From the NCBI GenBank assembly GCA_951799425.1, contig OX637395.1, positions 16,974,951-17,038,950 on the forward strand: 64,000 nucleotides of DNA, written 5' to 3'. Shown here one piece after another: positions 1-12,047 of the stretch. The notes under the pieces are model-generated. The model saw only the letters and a list, made by a program, of their open reading frames with translations. It did no database searches and was not told the origin of the DNA. Numbering within the stretch: the first letter of the stretch is position 1; the number at the start of each line of letters is the position of its first letter. Source of the stretch: Ilex aquifolium. Its lineage: Eukaryota > Streptophyta > Magnoliopsida > Aquifoliales > Aquifoliaceae. Position numbers and translations under genes: made by a program.

Positions 1-223
1 TTCATTTCAAAAATTAAGTTCTTCTCTTCAAATCAATCTTCTTTCTAAAATTAAATTATTTCCTAAAATAATTTGGGAATGAAATTAATTCTCACACTAG
101 ATTACTGACAATAACCAAACACTGAATATAAGATTACTATGGTAAGTGAAACTCGGGTATCTCATTACTAGGAATGAGATACTCATTTCCAAATAAGATT
201 ACTGTCATCCAAACATGCCCTAA
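1..223. repeat. AT-rich, MITE-like segment
   Basis: No coding potential. The segment ends in a GGGCATGTTTGG-type terminus (read on the minus strand) and contains repeated GATTACTG and ATTACTATGG words, as in many small plant MITEs. I could not define both ends or a target-site duplication, so this is a weak call. Confidence 0.3.
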
Positions 224-272
224 GATTTCACGAAATTAGCCAATTACAAGGAATAATTTCCTAACAAAGGTT
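224..272 (-). repeat. Terminal fragment of copia-type LTR family R1
   Basis: About 50 bp on the minus strand reads TTAGGAAATTATTCCTTG and then TAATTGGCTAATTTCG. This matches the beginning of the longer R1 copies at 2022 and 23757. Only the LTR tip is present. Confidence 0.4.
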
Positions 273-660
273 ATTCAAACCTCGAGACATAGTACTATAA
301 AGCCATACAACTAACAATGGTTCAGGAGAACTTAATGCAATAAATTCTAGATGTGATTTAGTTGAATGTTTACCACATATTTTGGTATAATGTGTGCTCT
401 ATGCAAATATAACTCCAAGGAGCATAATTCGAGATATTTTCTCTCCTTGTGATCATACGTCGCCTCTCGACACAAAAGAAAAATGGCATATGTCCTATCA
501 TCCTTAAACAAGAAACACCCCCAAAAACTTTACCTATGCATATTGGAACAGTTCATACAGTATAATGCATTATAATTTACTAAACATCTATTTTGTCTGA
601 TTTTGGCAGCCAAGCATGCATGCATGCATTCTATTTTTTAAGAGAGATGAGAATGGAGGA
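273..660. other. No gene seen
   Basis: Non-coding AT-rich sequence with a short alternating GCATGCATGCAT run near 611-628. I see no exon, RNA or definable repeat boundary here. Confidence 0.5.
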
Positions 661-669
661 AAAAATTTA

Positions 670-1211
670 GGGTAAACTTCATTTTACCCACTCGTGGCTT
701 ATCCCATTTGCACATAACCTCGCTATAAATTAAAAATAGCATATAACCCCATTGTGGTTGTCGGACTAAAATGCATTACTTAACTCCGTTAACGACAAGA
801 TTAAAATGACATTCATACCCCTCCACTCTTCTTCTCCGCCAACCCCACCCAATTCTTCTTCTATCTAGTCTAACAGACCACTCAATATCCATTCAATCAG
901 ATCCCCCAAGATACCAAAGATCAAAAGAAAATTGAAATCATCTAGCCATGCCACCACCACTCACCATCAAACAAAAAACCCAAAATCCAATCAAACAAAC
1001 AAAATCCAAAATATAGAATCCAACTAAGCAAACTTCCAAAAACCAAACCTCTGTATTGCCAATTGTTATGGGTCCAAAAATCCAAAACACCCTTCAAGGG
1101 TTGCCGTGGATGGTTAGAATGGAGACGACCCCAGAAGAACTTGTGAACATGTTGGTTTTGATGTGAATCTGCTACTCGTCTTCTCTCAACAACACATGTA
1201 TTATATACGCA

Positions 1212-1254
<43 letters not shown>

Positions 1255-1859
1255 TCCTATTTTATTATTTTTTGAGTTTAGATTAATGGATTTTCTCGAT
1301 TTTATGGATTTAATTTTACATTAATTAGGTTTGTTTGAAAGACATTCAAGGGTTTGGTGGGTTCTTCAATTTGAATTTGATTGGGGCTATCAAAAGGAGA
1401 AGGTGGGTGGTCGTAGAAGTGGCAATTGATGGAAAAGGGGAGAGCTCTCTTAGTGTATGTGTGTGTGTGAGTGCAAGAGAGATTATGTGAAATTTTGAAA
1501 GGTGGGATTGATAACCAGTTTGAACTCTCATGCATGTGGTGTGGCTTATGGAGGTGGTGCAAACTGGAGTGCTGGTGGCTATATTTTAGGCTGAACTAAT
1601 AGCAGTGTGCAACTAGTTGGAGGGTTGCAAAAGGAAAGAGGGAAGAGTGAGGTAAGGGTATTTAGGTCTTTTCAAATTTTTATTTTTCATATTTCATCTC
1701 CCAAAAGGCGTGTGGTCCTCAAACCCAGTTAAATTGAACAGAAAATATAACAATGCATTTAAGTCCGACAACCACAGGGGAGTTATATGCTATTTTTAAT
1801 CTACTGGGAAGTTATGTGCAAATGGGATAAACCACAAGGGGGTAAAATGAAGTTTGCCC
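670..1859. mobile_element. Non-autonomous MULE with 9-bp TSD
   Basis: Terminal inverted repeats of about 115 bp start GGGTAAACTTCATTTTACCC on the left and GGGCAAACTTCATTTTACCC on the inverted right end. The element is flanked by a perfect 9-bp duplication, AAAAATTTA, at 661-669 and 1860-1868. A 9-bp duplication with long TIRs is the Mutator-like signature. The interior has no transposase. It holds a C-rich, UTR-like stretch with ATGCCACCACC near 950 and a TA microsatellite, so captured host sequence is possible but unproven. Confidence 0.9.
1213..1252. repeat. (TA)n microsatellite
   Basis: About 20 uninterrupted TA units inside the MULE at 670-1859. Confidence 0.9.
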
Positions 1860-2710
1860 AAAAATTTAATCTCCAGTACCGTTAAAGTTAGGTAACAGTG
1901 ACAGTAACCATAACAACAACACCTAGTTAACCGTTATTGTCACTATTTGGTGATCGTTAACGTAATTTGAAATCATGGATAGCAACCAATCAAATTCAAC
2001 CACCTTAGCAGCACTGGAAACTATTAGGAAATTAATTTTGTAATTGGCTAATTCCGTGAGGTCACGTGTAAATCAAAACTAAATCTATGGTTATGATGTT
2101 ATAAAGTTGGAGATCGAAGCAAGGAGGAAAGATGAAGTCCAAGCTACAAAGTCACACTTGAAGACTTCCTTGGAATCCTTCTAAGTTTAGGAAAAGGTAT
2201 ATGACCTAAAGACCTAGTTACCTTGGTTATTTTTAGTTTGGTTAACTTAGATTAATTAAATTGGATTTAGGATGAATTTCATACATGGGTCCTGTTCATT
2301 ATTATTGAAAACACTTTTTGAAACTCAAAGGTTGCTTTGAAAAGATCAAATGAGTCGTGGAATGGATCTTTCCTGAACAATACCCCTCGGTGCTCAACAG
2401 CATAAGTTTTTGCTACGTTTTTAACTTAAAAACTAGTAAGGACTGTTGGATACTCATTGGCCTACAGCTTGAGCGGTCTAAACTGCTCAAGCAAAAAAAG
2501 GAGCAAAGGCAGTAGGTGACCGCTGGCTAAACTGCTCAAGCGATCCCAATAGGTGAGGTCTGGAATTGTTCGTTTTTCTGTTCCAATGACCGCTGGCAAA
2601 CTGCCCAAGCGTTCTCTCACGAGTCTGAATTTTTTTCTGCCCCAATAAAACTCTAATATTGAGACCAGTAGATATAGGATAATGAAACAGTATTTTCTCA
2701 CTAGGGTAAG

Positions 2711-5441
2711 TGTCACAAGGGTCAAAGTAGACACGAATTTTTACCTTATGATGACACTAAGATCCAACACTCAATTCAATTCACATGCACTCAAGAGGCT
2801 CACTGAGACAATATATCGAATAAGTTATGGGCAAGAATTAAACACACAACAAGCACACGAGTTTATAGGCCAACACGACTATCCTTTTACTTCTCATGCA
2901 ATTATAAAGGAATTCGGCTAAGGGAGAGTTACAAAATGTGTCCAATCACTCTTATTGGATACTACAGACCTAGCATAGGTATTTAAACCTACATGCTAGT
3001 TACAACCCAACTGCCTAAGTAATGCTGGCACCAACCAGCTTTAGCCAAATTAGCTACAGTTGACATCCCAACTGTTAGGATTGCTGGCACCAATCAAATT
3101 CACCTTTTAAGGATCTGGGTGGTTTTGCCACACCCACACAATGTTGTTGAACCAATCAGAAGCATCTGGCATAGCTGGAGCAATTGTGCCTTCGTAACCA
3201 CCGCATAAGTCAGTCAGCAACTACCTAAAACCGCACCACATGATCAACAACATGCCATCCTTGTCAACCCACAACATCTTATTTCCATTGCCAACATGAC
3301 AAGCCATGCCCAACCCATGGCTTGGTCTTCCAAGCATGCAATGCACCTCAATCAAAGCCCACAAGCTATGCATTGCTCATTTTTTTGTGCCCAACATGTC
3401 CATGCATGTGCAGCCTCCCACAGCTATTCATGGGGCTTCCACCAACAACGGATCCCACCGATCATCGATCCCATAGGGAACCATCTTTGCAACACCAGAG
3501 TGCTTAGCCAAGCATATGGGGACATTGGTTGAAGCACAGGGCATCATTGGGTGAGTCACTTGCATGCCGTAGCCATGCCAACGAGCTAAGAGGCTCCCAA
3601 ATCACCCCCACCAGAAGAACTCGATATCCTCGTCGAGAGGTTGTCCCAATACTCTTTGATCTATTTCTCAAACTGTCAAAGAGTAACATCTCTTTCTCAA
3701 CTAGCATCTGCCTCGAAGCCACCTTTCCAATGAACCATAGAATTAGTCTGACGATTCTTCTTACTCTGATCTATGGTTCTATAAGACAGAATTTTGTCGA
3801 CCTTTATGTCTTGTTTCCTGATTACAGGTGGAACCCTCCTAGCTTATGCAAGGTTGCTAGAATTATGCTTCTCAAAAGTAGTCTGACAAGCATCATTTCA
3901 ATCCTACTTCTAACCCTTCTTAAGCAAATCAATTAGGGCGTTGCACTTCTTTGAATAGTTCTGAATGAACTTGCAATAACAGTTGGCTAAACCAAGGAAA
4001 GACTACAATTCCAACACCTTGGTCAGTGTAGACCAATCACCAATTTCTTTCACCTTCCTCTCATCCATCCGGATATGGCCTTTTGCTAACCTGATGTCCA
4101 AGAATATCACTTCTCGGTGATAGAATTCACACTTTTCATTCTTGACATACAACTGGTGCCCCCAAAGCCGTGAAAAACACCTTCCTTAGATGGTCTAGGT
4201 GATCTTCTAAAGACTCACTATAGACAACAATGTCATCTAAATATATAATCACAAGCACTTCATTGCAATCATAAAAGACATCATTCATTAAATTGCACCA
4301 TGTAGCTGGGACATTTGTGAGCCCAAACAGCATTACAAGGAATTCAAAGGAACTATAAAAGTTACACAAGTCCAGCTTTGCATAGAACATCGCTTTGGAG
4401 AGCCTATCCAACATATCAACTACATTGGGAGCAAGATACTTGTTTTTGAGAACCTCGTTCAAGGCTCGATAGTCAGTGCACATCCTTAGCGAATCATATT
4501 GTTTCTTTTGGAATAGCATTGTGGCTCCGTAAGGCGCCTTAGAGGGTTTCATGCTGTCAGAATCAAGCAACTCGTTCAACTGCTTTCTCAATTCTGTCAA
4601 CTCCATGGGCGACATCCGCTAAGGTGCTCTAATAGAAACAATATATCGAACAGGTTATGGGCAAGAATTAAATACACACCAGGCACACGAGTTTACCGGG
4701 CAGCATGACCCAACTTTTTACTTCTCATGCAAGTACAAATGAATCAGACTAAGGGTCTATTACAAAACGTGTCCAATCTCTCTTATTGGGTACTACAAAC
4801 CCTAGCATCTGTATTTAAACCTACATGGCAATTACAACCCAAACCCAACTGCATTGGCAATGTTGACACCAACCAACTTTGGCCAAATAAGCCATTCAGT
4901 TGACATCCCCCAACTGTTAGGATTCCTAGCATCAATCAAATTCGCCCTGAAGGAGCTAGGTTGTTTTGCCACACCCACACGATGTTGTTGAACCAATCAG
5001 ACGCATCTGGCATGGCTAAAACAATTGTGCCTTCGTCACCGCTGCATGAGTTAGTTAGCAACTGCCCAGAATCACCCCACATGATCAGCACATGCCATCC
5101 TTGTTAGCCCACAACATCTGATTTCCCTTGCCAACGTGTTAAGCCATGCCCAGCCCATGGCATGGTCTTCCAAACATGCAATGCACCTCAATCGAAGGCC
5201 ACACGGCAATGCCTTGCTTGTTTTCATGTGCCCAACATACCCATGCATGTATTGTCTCTCTAGGCCATACAAGTGTTGCCTCCCTCAGCCATGCATGGGG
5301 CTTCCACCAGCACCGATAAGGAGCCATCTTTGCAACACGGGAGTGCTTAGACAAGCACATCGCCACCTTGGCTAAGACATGGGTGTTGTTGGGCGGGGCA
5401 CCCACATGCCATAGTCGTGCCAACGAGCTAAGGGCCTAACA
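2711..5441 (-). mobile_element. Deleted Ty3/gypsy retrotransposon nested in R1 LTR
   Basis: On the plus strand it starts TGTCACAAGG and ends GGCCTAACA, with imperfect flanking 5-mers GTAAG and ATAAG. The segments near 2808-3610 and 4648-5441 are direct repeats of each other, that is, the LTRs; the right one has lost about 90 bp. Between them, on the minus strand, lie only a reverse-transcriptase remnant and short debris. Gag, protease, RNase H and integrase are missing, and RT sits about 30 bp from the LTR, so a large internal deletion has occurred. Confidence 0.8.
3917..4615 (-). pseudogene. Ty3/gypsy reverse transcriptase fragment
   Basis: A 159-residue open stretch (4136-4615) carries the RT core: SKAPYGA, RMCTDYRALNE, DLCNFYSSF, FGLTNVPATWCNLMND and the catalytic YLDDIVVYS box at about 4230-4245. 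Past a frame break, translation toward 3917 still gives KCEFYHREV and FLGLANCYCKFIQNYS, the RT thumb/RNase H connection of gypsy pol. The N-terminal third of RT and everything downstream are gone. It cannot act on its own. Confidence 0.9.
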
Positions 5442-5975
5442 ATAAGCCTCCTTAAGCTAGGAAAAAAAAACTAGAAACTATCTAGAGAGCTAAGAAAACA
5501 ATTCTAGCCTCCCTAAATCCAAAAGGCCACAAAATCTACCTAGATCATTCTTATGTTTACACCTTCAACCTTGAAAAGTTAGAAAGATCTTTTAGAAACC
5601 ATTAAACCTACATTGGAGAACGAAATCTAAGGAGGATTCCAAGAGATCAAGGAAGATTCCAAGGGTGGATCGTGCAATTCAGTTCGTCACCTAATGAAAC
5701 TATTACTCAAGAGCTTGTGGTAGACTCTAGGGTGAAGATTTAATTTTAGAAAACATCTAATAGTGGACTTGGTTGATGTATAAGCCTTTAGTCCTTGCAA
5801 TCTAACTTTGAGTATAGTGGATTAGGTCAGGTGGACTACAGTCACGTAGTTTTTCTTAAAAAAATTTCCACATAAAAAATGTTTACCTTGTGTTTGTACT
5901 TGTTTATTCTATACTCTACGCATACTTACAATTTTTACACTCACCCAAAACCTAGTTCACTCGCTGAGTCTCTTT

Positions 5976-6045
5976 GCATCCATAGTTGAATGGTTAAAGC
6001 GCCCAACTAAGGCAAATTCGTAGGTTCGATTCCCCACTGGATGCA
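5976..6045 (+). pseudogene. trnI-CAU: Plastid-type trnI-CAU pseudogene
   Basis: The 70-nt stretch has intact acceptor arms (GCATCCAT and ATGGATGC complement), a D-arm TGAATGGTTAAAGCGCCCAA and a T-arm GTAGGTTCGATTCC. From my knowledge of the plastid tRNA-Ile(CAU), about five bases are missing from the anticodon loop, including CAU itself, so it cannot decode. It is an organelle-derived insertion, direct from plastid or via mitochondrial DNA. Confidence 0.8.
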
Positions 6046-6349
6046 CTTGGAACATTCAATTCAATCCCTGCTCACAGAATTGCTACATATAGCTCACCCT
6101 TATAGCTTATGGGGTACTTCAATCGCTAGGATAAGAAAAATGATAGATGACTGAAAATCCCGCTTAGAGATTGCAATTATAGTCAGAGTAGGAGTTCCCA
6201 TCCATCATCTCCGTCGAGGCCTCATTTTACCTGCCAATTAAGGTTGATCCGTCGAATTGAAATCTCCATTATCTTCAACAACTAAGGATGAGATTACCAT
6301 CGCATCGACTTTAAGGTCACCTTGATTAGGCTCTTCACCGTATAGACCT

Positions 6350-6700
6350 TTTAGGGCTTCCCCCAATGTGATACCAAAGGTCTGCCTCCTTTTGTGCGCC
6401 CCTCACCTCCCCCATGAGAATGATCCACTAGATTAATTGCAGCACCACGAACAATGGGACGTCTACCTAACTACCGTCTTTATCCAGCTTCTCTAAGCTT
6501 ACGTGCACCATGGTTGGGATTCAAAACTATACCAATAGTAGCACGACATCGGGAATCAATAAGTTTTTTAACATCCAAAGGTAACGGCACAAGCCTTTAA
6601 GAGAGTTTAGAGGGTGTTGGTTCCTTCATGATTTTAGCAAAAAATCCTGCAGCTTGAGCCAGCTTTGCACCTTAATCTGGATTACATTCAATATCATGTA
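6350..6700 (-). pseudogene. rpl2: Mitochondrial-type ribosomal protein L2, C-terminal pseudogene
   Basis: Minus-strand translation gives, in order, [65 protein letters not shown] and [17 protein letters not shown] followed by WGKP. These are the signature blocks of the L2 C-terminal domain, and the [10 protein letters not shown] wording is the mitochondrial/bacterial type rather than the plastid one. Several stops interrupt it (after NPD, after REAG, before LGRR). It is either mitochondrial DNA moved to the nucleus or a fragment of the nuclear gene for the mitochondrial protein. Confidence 0.8.
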
Positions 6701-7077
6701 CCAAACAAGACGTACAATACCTTAAGTCCTTCTCAAAGACGATTTTCTACCATCTTCCTTCGTTTTGTTTCATGCCTAACCAAACCCTATGTAGGGTTTT
6801 TATTGAGAAGATCCCCCTCAACGCATACCCTTGCGACACTCAGTCAAGAAAGCCTAGGGTTCGGACCGTCAATTAACAGCACTTTCCCTACTACGTTAAC
6901 AATAAATCTAAGGTAGTAGTCTTGAAAAAAAACAAAACAAAAGATTCAAAAACTAAATCCACATAAGAACGATTGAAGATTCACTCTCTCGACTGATGTC
7001 ATGCTAACTTCAACATGACATCATCATCATCATACAGACACCGGAACCCACCCCCACACTTGAAATTCCCTACTGAT
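6701..7077. other. Non-coding flank of the organelle-derived patch
   Basis: No gene recognised. A short run of ATC triplets lies at 7020-7031. The organelle-like patch may extend into this stretch, but I see no further organelle gene. Confidence 0.4.
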
Positions 7078-7082
7078 AATTG

Positions 7083-9487
7083 TGTAAAACCCAAGAAAAA
7101 AATTAATTATTATTAAAATCTTAATTAAAGGGGTAAAATTGTAATTAGTTGTTAAAGCATGGATCAAAAACGTGAATTTTTATATAATTCAGATGACGAA
7201 ACAGACCTCACCGTTGAATTCGTCTCGCGAAATCTAGCTACACAATAAATTTTTGTGAAATTCTGAGACAGTAGAATTTTTCACGTGTTACGAAGCGATC
7301 GGGTGTCACGTGACTAAAATAATTGCGATCAAATTTTATTCGCGAGAACCAAAAAAATAATTTAAAGTTAGTTCAATAAAAATATACTAAACTTAACACG
7401 GGACTAGATTTAATTGATTCGGAATAAAATTTGACCTGTTAAAAAGAAGACGTGTGGCGCGATGTGGGTCACACATTTAAACTATATAAAGTAGAAGAAT
7501 TTTTTTGTCTTCCACTTTAGTCTTCCAGCAGCCAGCCAAGAGAGAGAAAAGAGAGAAAGAGAAAAAGAAAGGAAAAAAAGTAATTTTCTTGATCTTCTTC
7601 CTTAGATCTACGAAGATTAAATCGTTTAATCGCTTCGGGCCAAGAATTAAAATTGCTCTACGCAACGAGAGTTACTCAACCATACCAAAGATCACATTTT
7701 TCTCCAAAAATATCAAAGACGAGAATCAATGACTAAGACTTGGGAAGCTAAATTCGGGCTTTCCTTGGAGTTCTACTATGTGGGCTCACGCTACGAGAAG
7801 TAGGGTTTCTCCTATTTAAATGTAATTTCAACCTAAAAGATGGCATATGAAATGGGAAGGCTAAGGGTGTACATCACATGTTAGGTCTTGACAAGTGTAA
7901 CTAGTGGGTCAAATATAGGATTTATAATTAACCTTGTAATTAGTAAAATTCTATTATGAGTAACTTGGTATAAGTTAATGTTAGTAGTTTAAAGCATGTT
8001 AATTGTACATTAGCATAACTTGATGTTTTAATGACATATCAAATTTAATAAAATTATTAGCTTGTTATGTGATTATGAAATAATATGTATGTAAAATGAT
8101 TATTTAACATATGATTAGTGTAGTGAACTTGTGCTTATATATATAATTAATAAACATGTTGTCATATTGGAAGTAATAAGCATGCTAGTTGTGTAAATTG
8201 ATGTGCCCTCTAGGTGTTTGTTTAAATGTCTAGGTGAATACAAGTATGTTAGTTGAGTTGATTATCTTACATAACATGCTTAGAATTGTGTTGAAAATAT
8301 CATTATATTGCATTTATTATGTAATGGATATTGTAAATGGTACCAAAGGTAATTGCACATTGTATTGCATTATGCATCGGTTGCACTACATTCATGGGCG
8401 TTGACATAGGTGAGAGTATGTGCATGGTATGAGATCAATCACCACATAGATGGTTGACCGTGGGCTCGGAAAAGTCGCACCAAGGTCCGGCTAAGTCGCA
8501 CGTGTCGGGGTGTAGCAAGAAGAGCTAGATTCTCCCTTGGGTGCAAGACCCGCTTATTTAGTTTATACACTTTCTGGTGGTGCAATTCTAAAAAAGTTTA
8601 ACGACGAAAACAGAGCCTCAGGTGGGATGTCCTGAAAATCCATTGATGGTGTGGTGTCCCATTGATGAAATACCATAAATCATCTCCCCACAAAGACACA
8701 AGAAAATGAATTAATTAGTCATTAAGTATACATAACACCAATAACGGGGGCTTGGAATACTCATATACATACGCATGGCATTGCATGTGTTGTGGGAGCC
8801 CGGGATAGGACTCGACGTTGGTCTTGCTTGCGTGAGTTTCATCTCATGGCATGACATGATTTATGACATTTGTTCATAATAGACATATTTGAATGAATGC
8901 ATGAAATGATTGTTGCATGTGACATTTCATATGCATTTGGGTTGAGAGATATCCTCTATAGAAGTTACCCTATTAAGTGTTGGCTCACCCTTTATTGGAA
9001 CATTTTTCAGGTATCGCACAGGCTTCCACCGAAGGCGAGGCCATGAGCCCGCTTTGACAACAGAAGTGGTCTGTGGCTCTTATTTTGACTTTGTAGTCCC
9101 TTGTATATGTTTACTTTTAGCCTTGTATAATTTTTGTAAACAAAAACTTGTTTTATATTAAAAAGGCATGTATATGGGACTCTTTGGAGACATTTATTCT
9201 TTTATGAACGAATGTACGTAGAGATGATGATTATGGTAGTATCCGATACTATGCAATTGAGTATAGATAAATGGACCAATGTGGTCAATGTTGTATGATT
9301 GCACAGGTTGCATTTTAGATAGAGCTCATCATACAAAGGAAACTCTACCCGAATTTTGTTAAGTTATGGATCCTAATAAATTGGACATAACGACGTGGTA
9401 TCGAGTTACACGATATCTATGGGTATTCCGCGGGTTGATGGATGATCAACAGAATAATTACGGACACCCAGATTTTGGGGTGTCACA
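7083..9487 (+). mobile_element. 2.4-kb solo LTR (family R2), 5-bp TSD
   Basis: It begins TGTAAAACCC, ends GGGGTGTCACA, and is flanked by a perfect AATTG duplication (7078-7082 and 9488-9492). There is no internal retrotransposon sequence, so it is a solo LTR left by LTR-LTR recombination. The copy at 19189-21539 is the same family in reverse. A TATA box (TATATAAA, 7483-7490) followed by a polypurine leader marks the likely promoter. Open frames at 7477-7732 belong to this leader and are not genes. Confidence 0.88.
7483..7490 (+). promoter_or_regulatory. TATA box of R2 solo LTR
   Basis: TATATAAA lies 400 bp into the LTR, followed about 35 bp later by a GA-rich leader. This is the expected U3/R layout. 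Confidence 0.5.
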
Positions 9488-9492
9488 AATTG

Positions 9493-10028
9493 TGGTAATT
9501 TTTATTTATCAATTTGAAGTCATCTAAATAGGGTTTGTTATTTTTGAATTTTTTTGGAAAAATAGGGACGAATTGGTTGATTCTCTTATTTCAAGAGGAT
9601 TTGGGGGTTTCTTCATTTCAATCTACACTAAAGAGGTGCAAATTGGACTTAAGTGTGTTTCTCTGTGATGCCCAGTGAATTGGTCCTTGTGTGGTTTTGA
9701 CATGAATTTTGGGCAAATGTAGGTGTCGACCAATTTGTAGGAGTGTTTCCAGCCAAGGGCTTTGTTTTTGGCTTCCTTCTTGTGTTTGAGGACCTATCTT
9801 GTGATTTCAACTAATAGGCTAATTTATAGTTTATGTTGTTTCGCAATTGGATTTATTTGAGAGCATATTTGCTCCCTTTGTGTATTTCAGCCCTTTGTGT
9901 GATTAGTGTAGTGAATTTCTTTTTCTAGTTTCCTACTGCTCTCTATTTGATTGTGGTTTCTATTATGGCGACGTCGAAGGAGGCAAAGGCTTCGTCCCTG
10001 GATGATCAGATTCGCCAAGTCTATTTTG
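9493..10028 (+). mobile_element. Copia-like leader and gag start
   Basis: A long non-coding leader precedes an ATG at 9965 that opens MATSKEAKASSLDDQIRQVYF, the kind of N-terminus seen on copia gag. The frame is cut by the hAT element at 10029. The continuation is at 10747. Confidence 0.45.
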
Positions 10029-10746
10029 CAGTATTATCATAATTGGACTGGACCAGCCGATCTGATTGGTAAACCGGCAGTTAAAAGTTAAGAGGTATAA
10101 AATCTGATTTTTGGGCAATTTTGCCCTAGATCTGTCGTCTTCTTCTCGGCTTCGAATTTTAGAATCTTAGATCTCTATCTTCCCTTCTCCGCTTCAAATT
10201 TTCCTCTAACTCTATAAGTCCCCCCTTCTTTCTCTCTCTCTCTCTCTCTCTTGGAGACCACCTGGTGTTGTACCATTTGAGGCGTAAGGCTTGTGGGAAG
10301 CTATTACGGTTCCAAGCTATTTCCGAAATCGATGTGTACAAATCTAAGCCCTAGGAGCTTTGAGGTCTCTCTTTCATGTGTGTGTGTAGGTAGGTGGATG
10401 CCTACATAAATATTTATGGTTTATATTGTTATTTTTGCTTGGGTGGGTTCTTGAATTTTTTGTTTATTTAAGCATTTTACATCTAATTTTTAGCTTCATA
10501 TATTGTAATATGCGGATTCTAGGTCTAATTCTTAGCTTCATGTTATTGCCATTTCCTTCTCTTTTAATTTTTGGTGTGTACCTTAATTTGTAACGGCAAG
10601 GAATGGGAGCTGGAAGACCTGAAATGTCAATGATCACACACACAGAGACCCGTCTGACCAGTTGACCCAATGGTTAAACCAGTGAACCACTGACCCGGTC
10701 CATCTGTAGGGTTGATGTCCTATCCAGTTCGATTCTGATAACTATG
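10029..10746. mobile_element. hAT-like MITE
   Basis: The ends are inverted repeats: CAGTATTATCATAATTGGAC on the left and CATAGTTATCAGAATCGAAC on the inverted right. The flanking octamers CTATTTTG and TTATTTCA are only a weak duplication. The interior has no transposase and contains a CT microsatellite (about 10229-10250). The end sequence resembles that of the element at 30145-31052, suggesting one superfamily. Confidence 0.65.
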
Positions 10747-11030
10747 TTATTTCATGGATGATCAAATTCAACCGATTATCACTGTGAAGCTAAATGGAAC
10801 CAACTATTATTCTTGGTCTCACGCCATTAAAGTGTTTTTACGTGCTAAAAGGAATGTCAACTACTTGACTAAGAGTCCTCATCCTCAGAAGTCTAAAGAT
10901 TCTACAGACTTGGTGATGACGTGATTGTGGCTTTAGTATAGACGCCTCCAATGTTCAACTTCTTGATACAGTTAAAAAGATATGGAACACTCTTAAGGAG
11001 ATGTACTCACAAGAACATAATGTGTACTTT
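10747..11030 (+). pseudogene. Copia gag N-terminal fragment
   Basis: Translation from 10755 gives MDDQIQPIITVKLNGTNYYS, then WSHAIKVFLRAKRNVNYLTK. The NGTNYYSW and hydrophobic KVFL pattern is the start of the copia gag (retrotran_gag_3-like) domain. A stop appears near 10920, after which another frame reads VKKIWNTLKEMYSQEHNVY, also gag-like. It is truncated by R1 LTR sequence from 11031. Confidence 0.75.
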
Positions 11031-12047
11031 GGCTAATTTAAGTTAATTAAATTGGATTTATGATAAATATTGTACATGACTCGTGTTCGTTTTTATTGAA
11101 AAAGGTTTTTGAAACTCAAAAGTTGTATTGAAACATTAAATGAGACATGGAATGGATCCTTGTTGAGCAATGCCCCTTGGTGCTCAATATGACAAGTTTT
11201 TGCTACGCTTTTGGCTTAAAAACCAGTGGGACTACCCGATGCTCGTTGTCCAACAGCTCAAGCGGTCTCTGAACACTTGGTGAACAAAGGAGAAAAGGCA
11301 GTAGATTGACTGCTGGCTAGACCGCCAGAGTGGTCTACCAGACGGCTAGAGTGGTCTGGCTTGAGCGGTTCCAGTAGTTGAGGTCTAGAATTGTTAGTTT
11401 TATCATTCTAGTGACCACCGCCCGAATGATCCGCTAGCCAATAGTTTGAACAATCTCTTAGCAAATTTGAGTTTTCTTGTGCCCTAATTCAACTCTATTT
11501 GCGAGACCTACATATATGGGATGGTCTTTTCTCACTAGGATAAAGCCTCTTTGAGTTAGAAAAAGACAAGAGACTATCTAGAAAGCTTAGAAAACAAACT
11601 CTACCCTCCCTAAATCCAAATGGCCACAAAATCTACCTAGATCAATCTTATTCTTACACCTTCAACCTTGAAGAGTTAGAGAGATCTTGTAGAAACCATC
11701 AAACCCATAGTGGAGAAGGAGATCTAATGATTATTCCAACTTCCAAGAGATGAAGGAGGATTCCAAAGCCGAATCATGGAGCTCGATTTGTCACCTAGTG
11801 AAGCTATTACTCCAGAGCTTGCGGTGGACTCCGAAGTGAAGATTCAAGTTGAGAAAACATCTAACTATAAACTTGGTTGAGGTATAAGTCTTTAATCCTT
11901 GTAATCTAACTTTGAGTACCGTGAATTAGGTTAGGTGGACTATGGTCCCGTGATTTTTCTCGCAAGAATTTCCACGTAAAAATTATTTGTCGTGTGTTTG
12001 TTTTTGTTTCTTCCTTACTCTACACATACTTGCATTCTTTACACTCA
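11031..12047 (+). mobile_element. Copia-type LTR family R1, copy B
   Basis: Unbroken copy of the R1 LTR lacking about the first 200 bp. It aligns to copy A (2230-2710 joined to 5442-5943) throughout and serves as the empty-site reference for the gypsy insertion in copy A. It contains the GACCGCC/GCTCAAGCGGT word cluster at about 11255-11450. Confidence 0.7.

Larger units (their letters stand above)
2022..5943 (+). mobile_element. Copia-type LTR (family R1, copy A), split by a gypsy insertion
   Basis: The LTR occupies 2022-2710 and 5442-5943. The two halves are contiguous in copy B at 11031-12047, which shows that the 2.7 kb between them is an insertion. Shared landmarks are a TTAGGAAATT start, the phrase GGTGCTCAA plus AAGTTTTTGCTACG, repeats of GACCGCTGGC and GCTCAAGCG words, and an end near TTACACTCA. 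No flanking duplication is visible, so it may be a fragment rather than a clean solo LTR. Confidence 0.7.

Noticed and set aside
3529-3936. Plus-strand 135-residue protein
   Set aside because: Antisense to the gypsy element, spans the LTR edge and shows no motif.
5976-6045. Functional tRNA gene
   Set aside because: Acceptor and T arms look fine, but the anticodon loop is shortened and the anticodon itself is missing.
7477-7732. Lys-rich protein
   Set aside because: It is the GA-rich leader of a solo LTR directly downstream of its TATA box.
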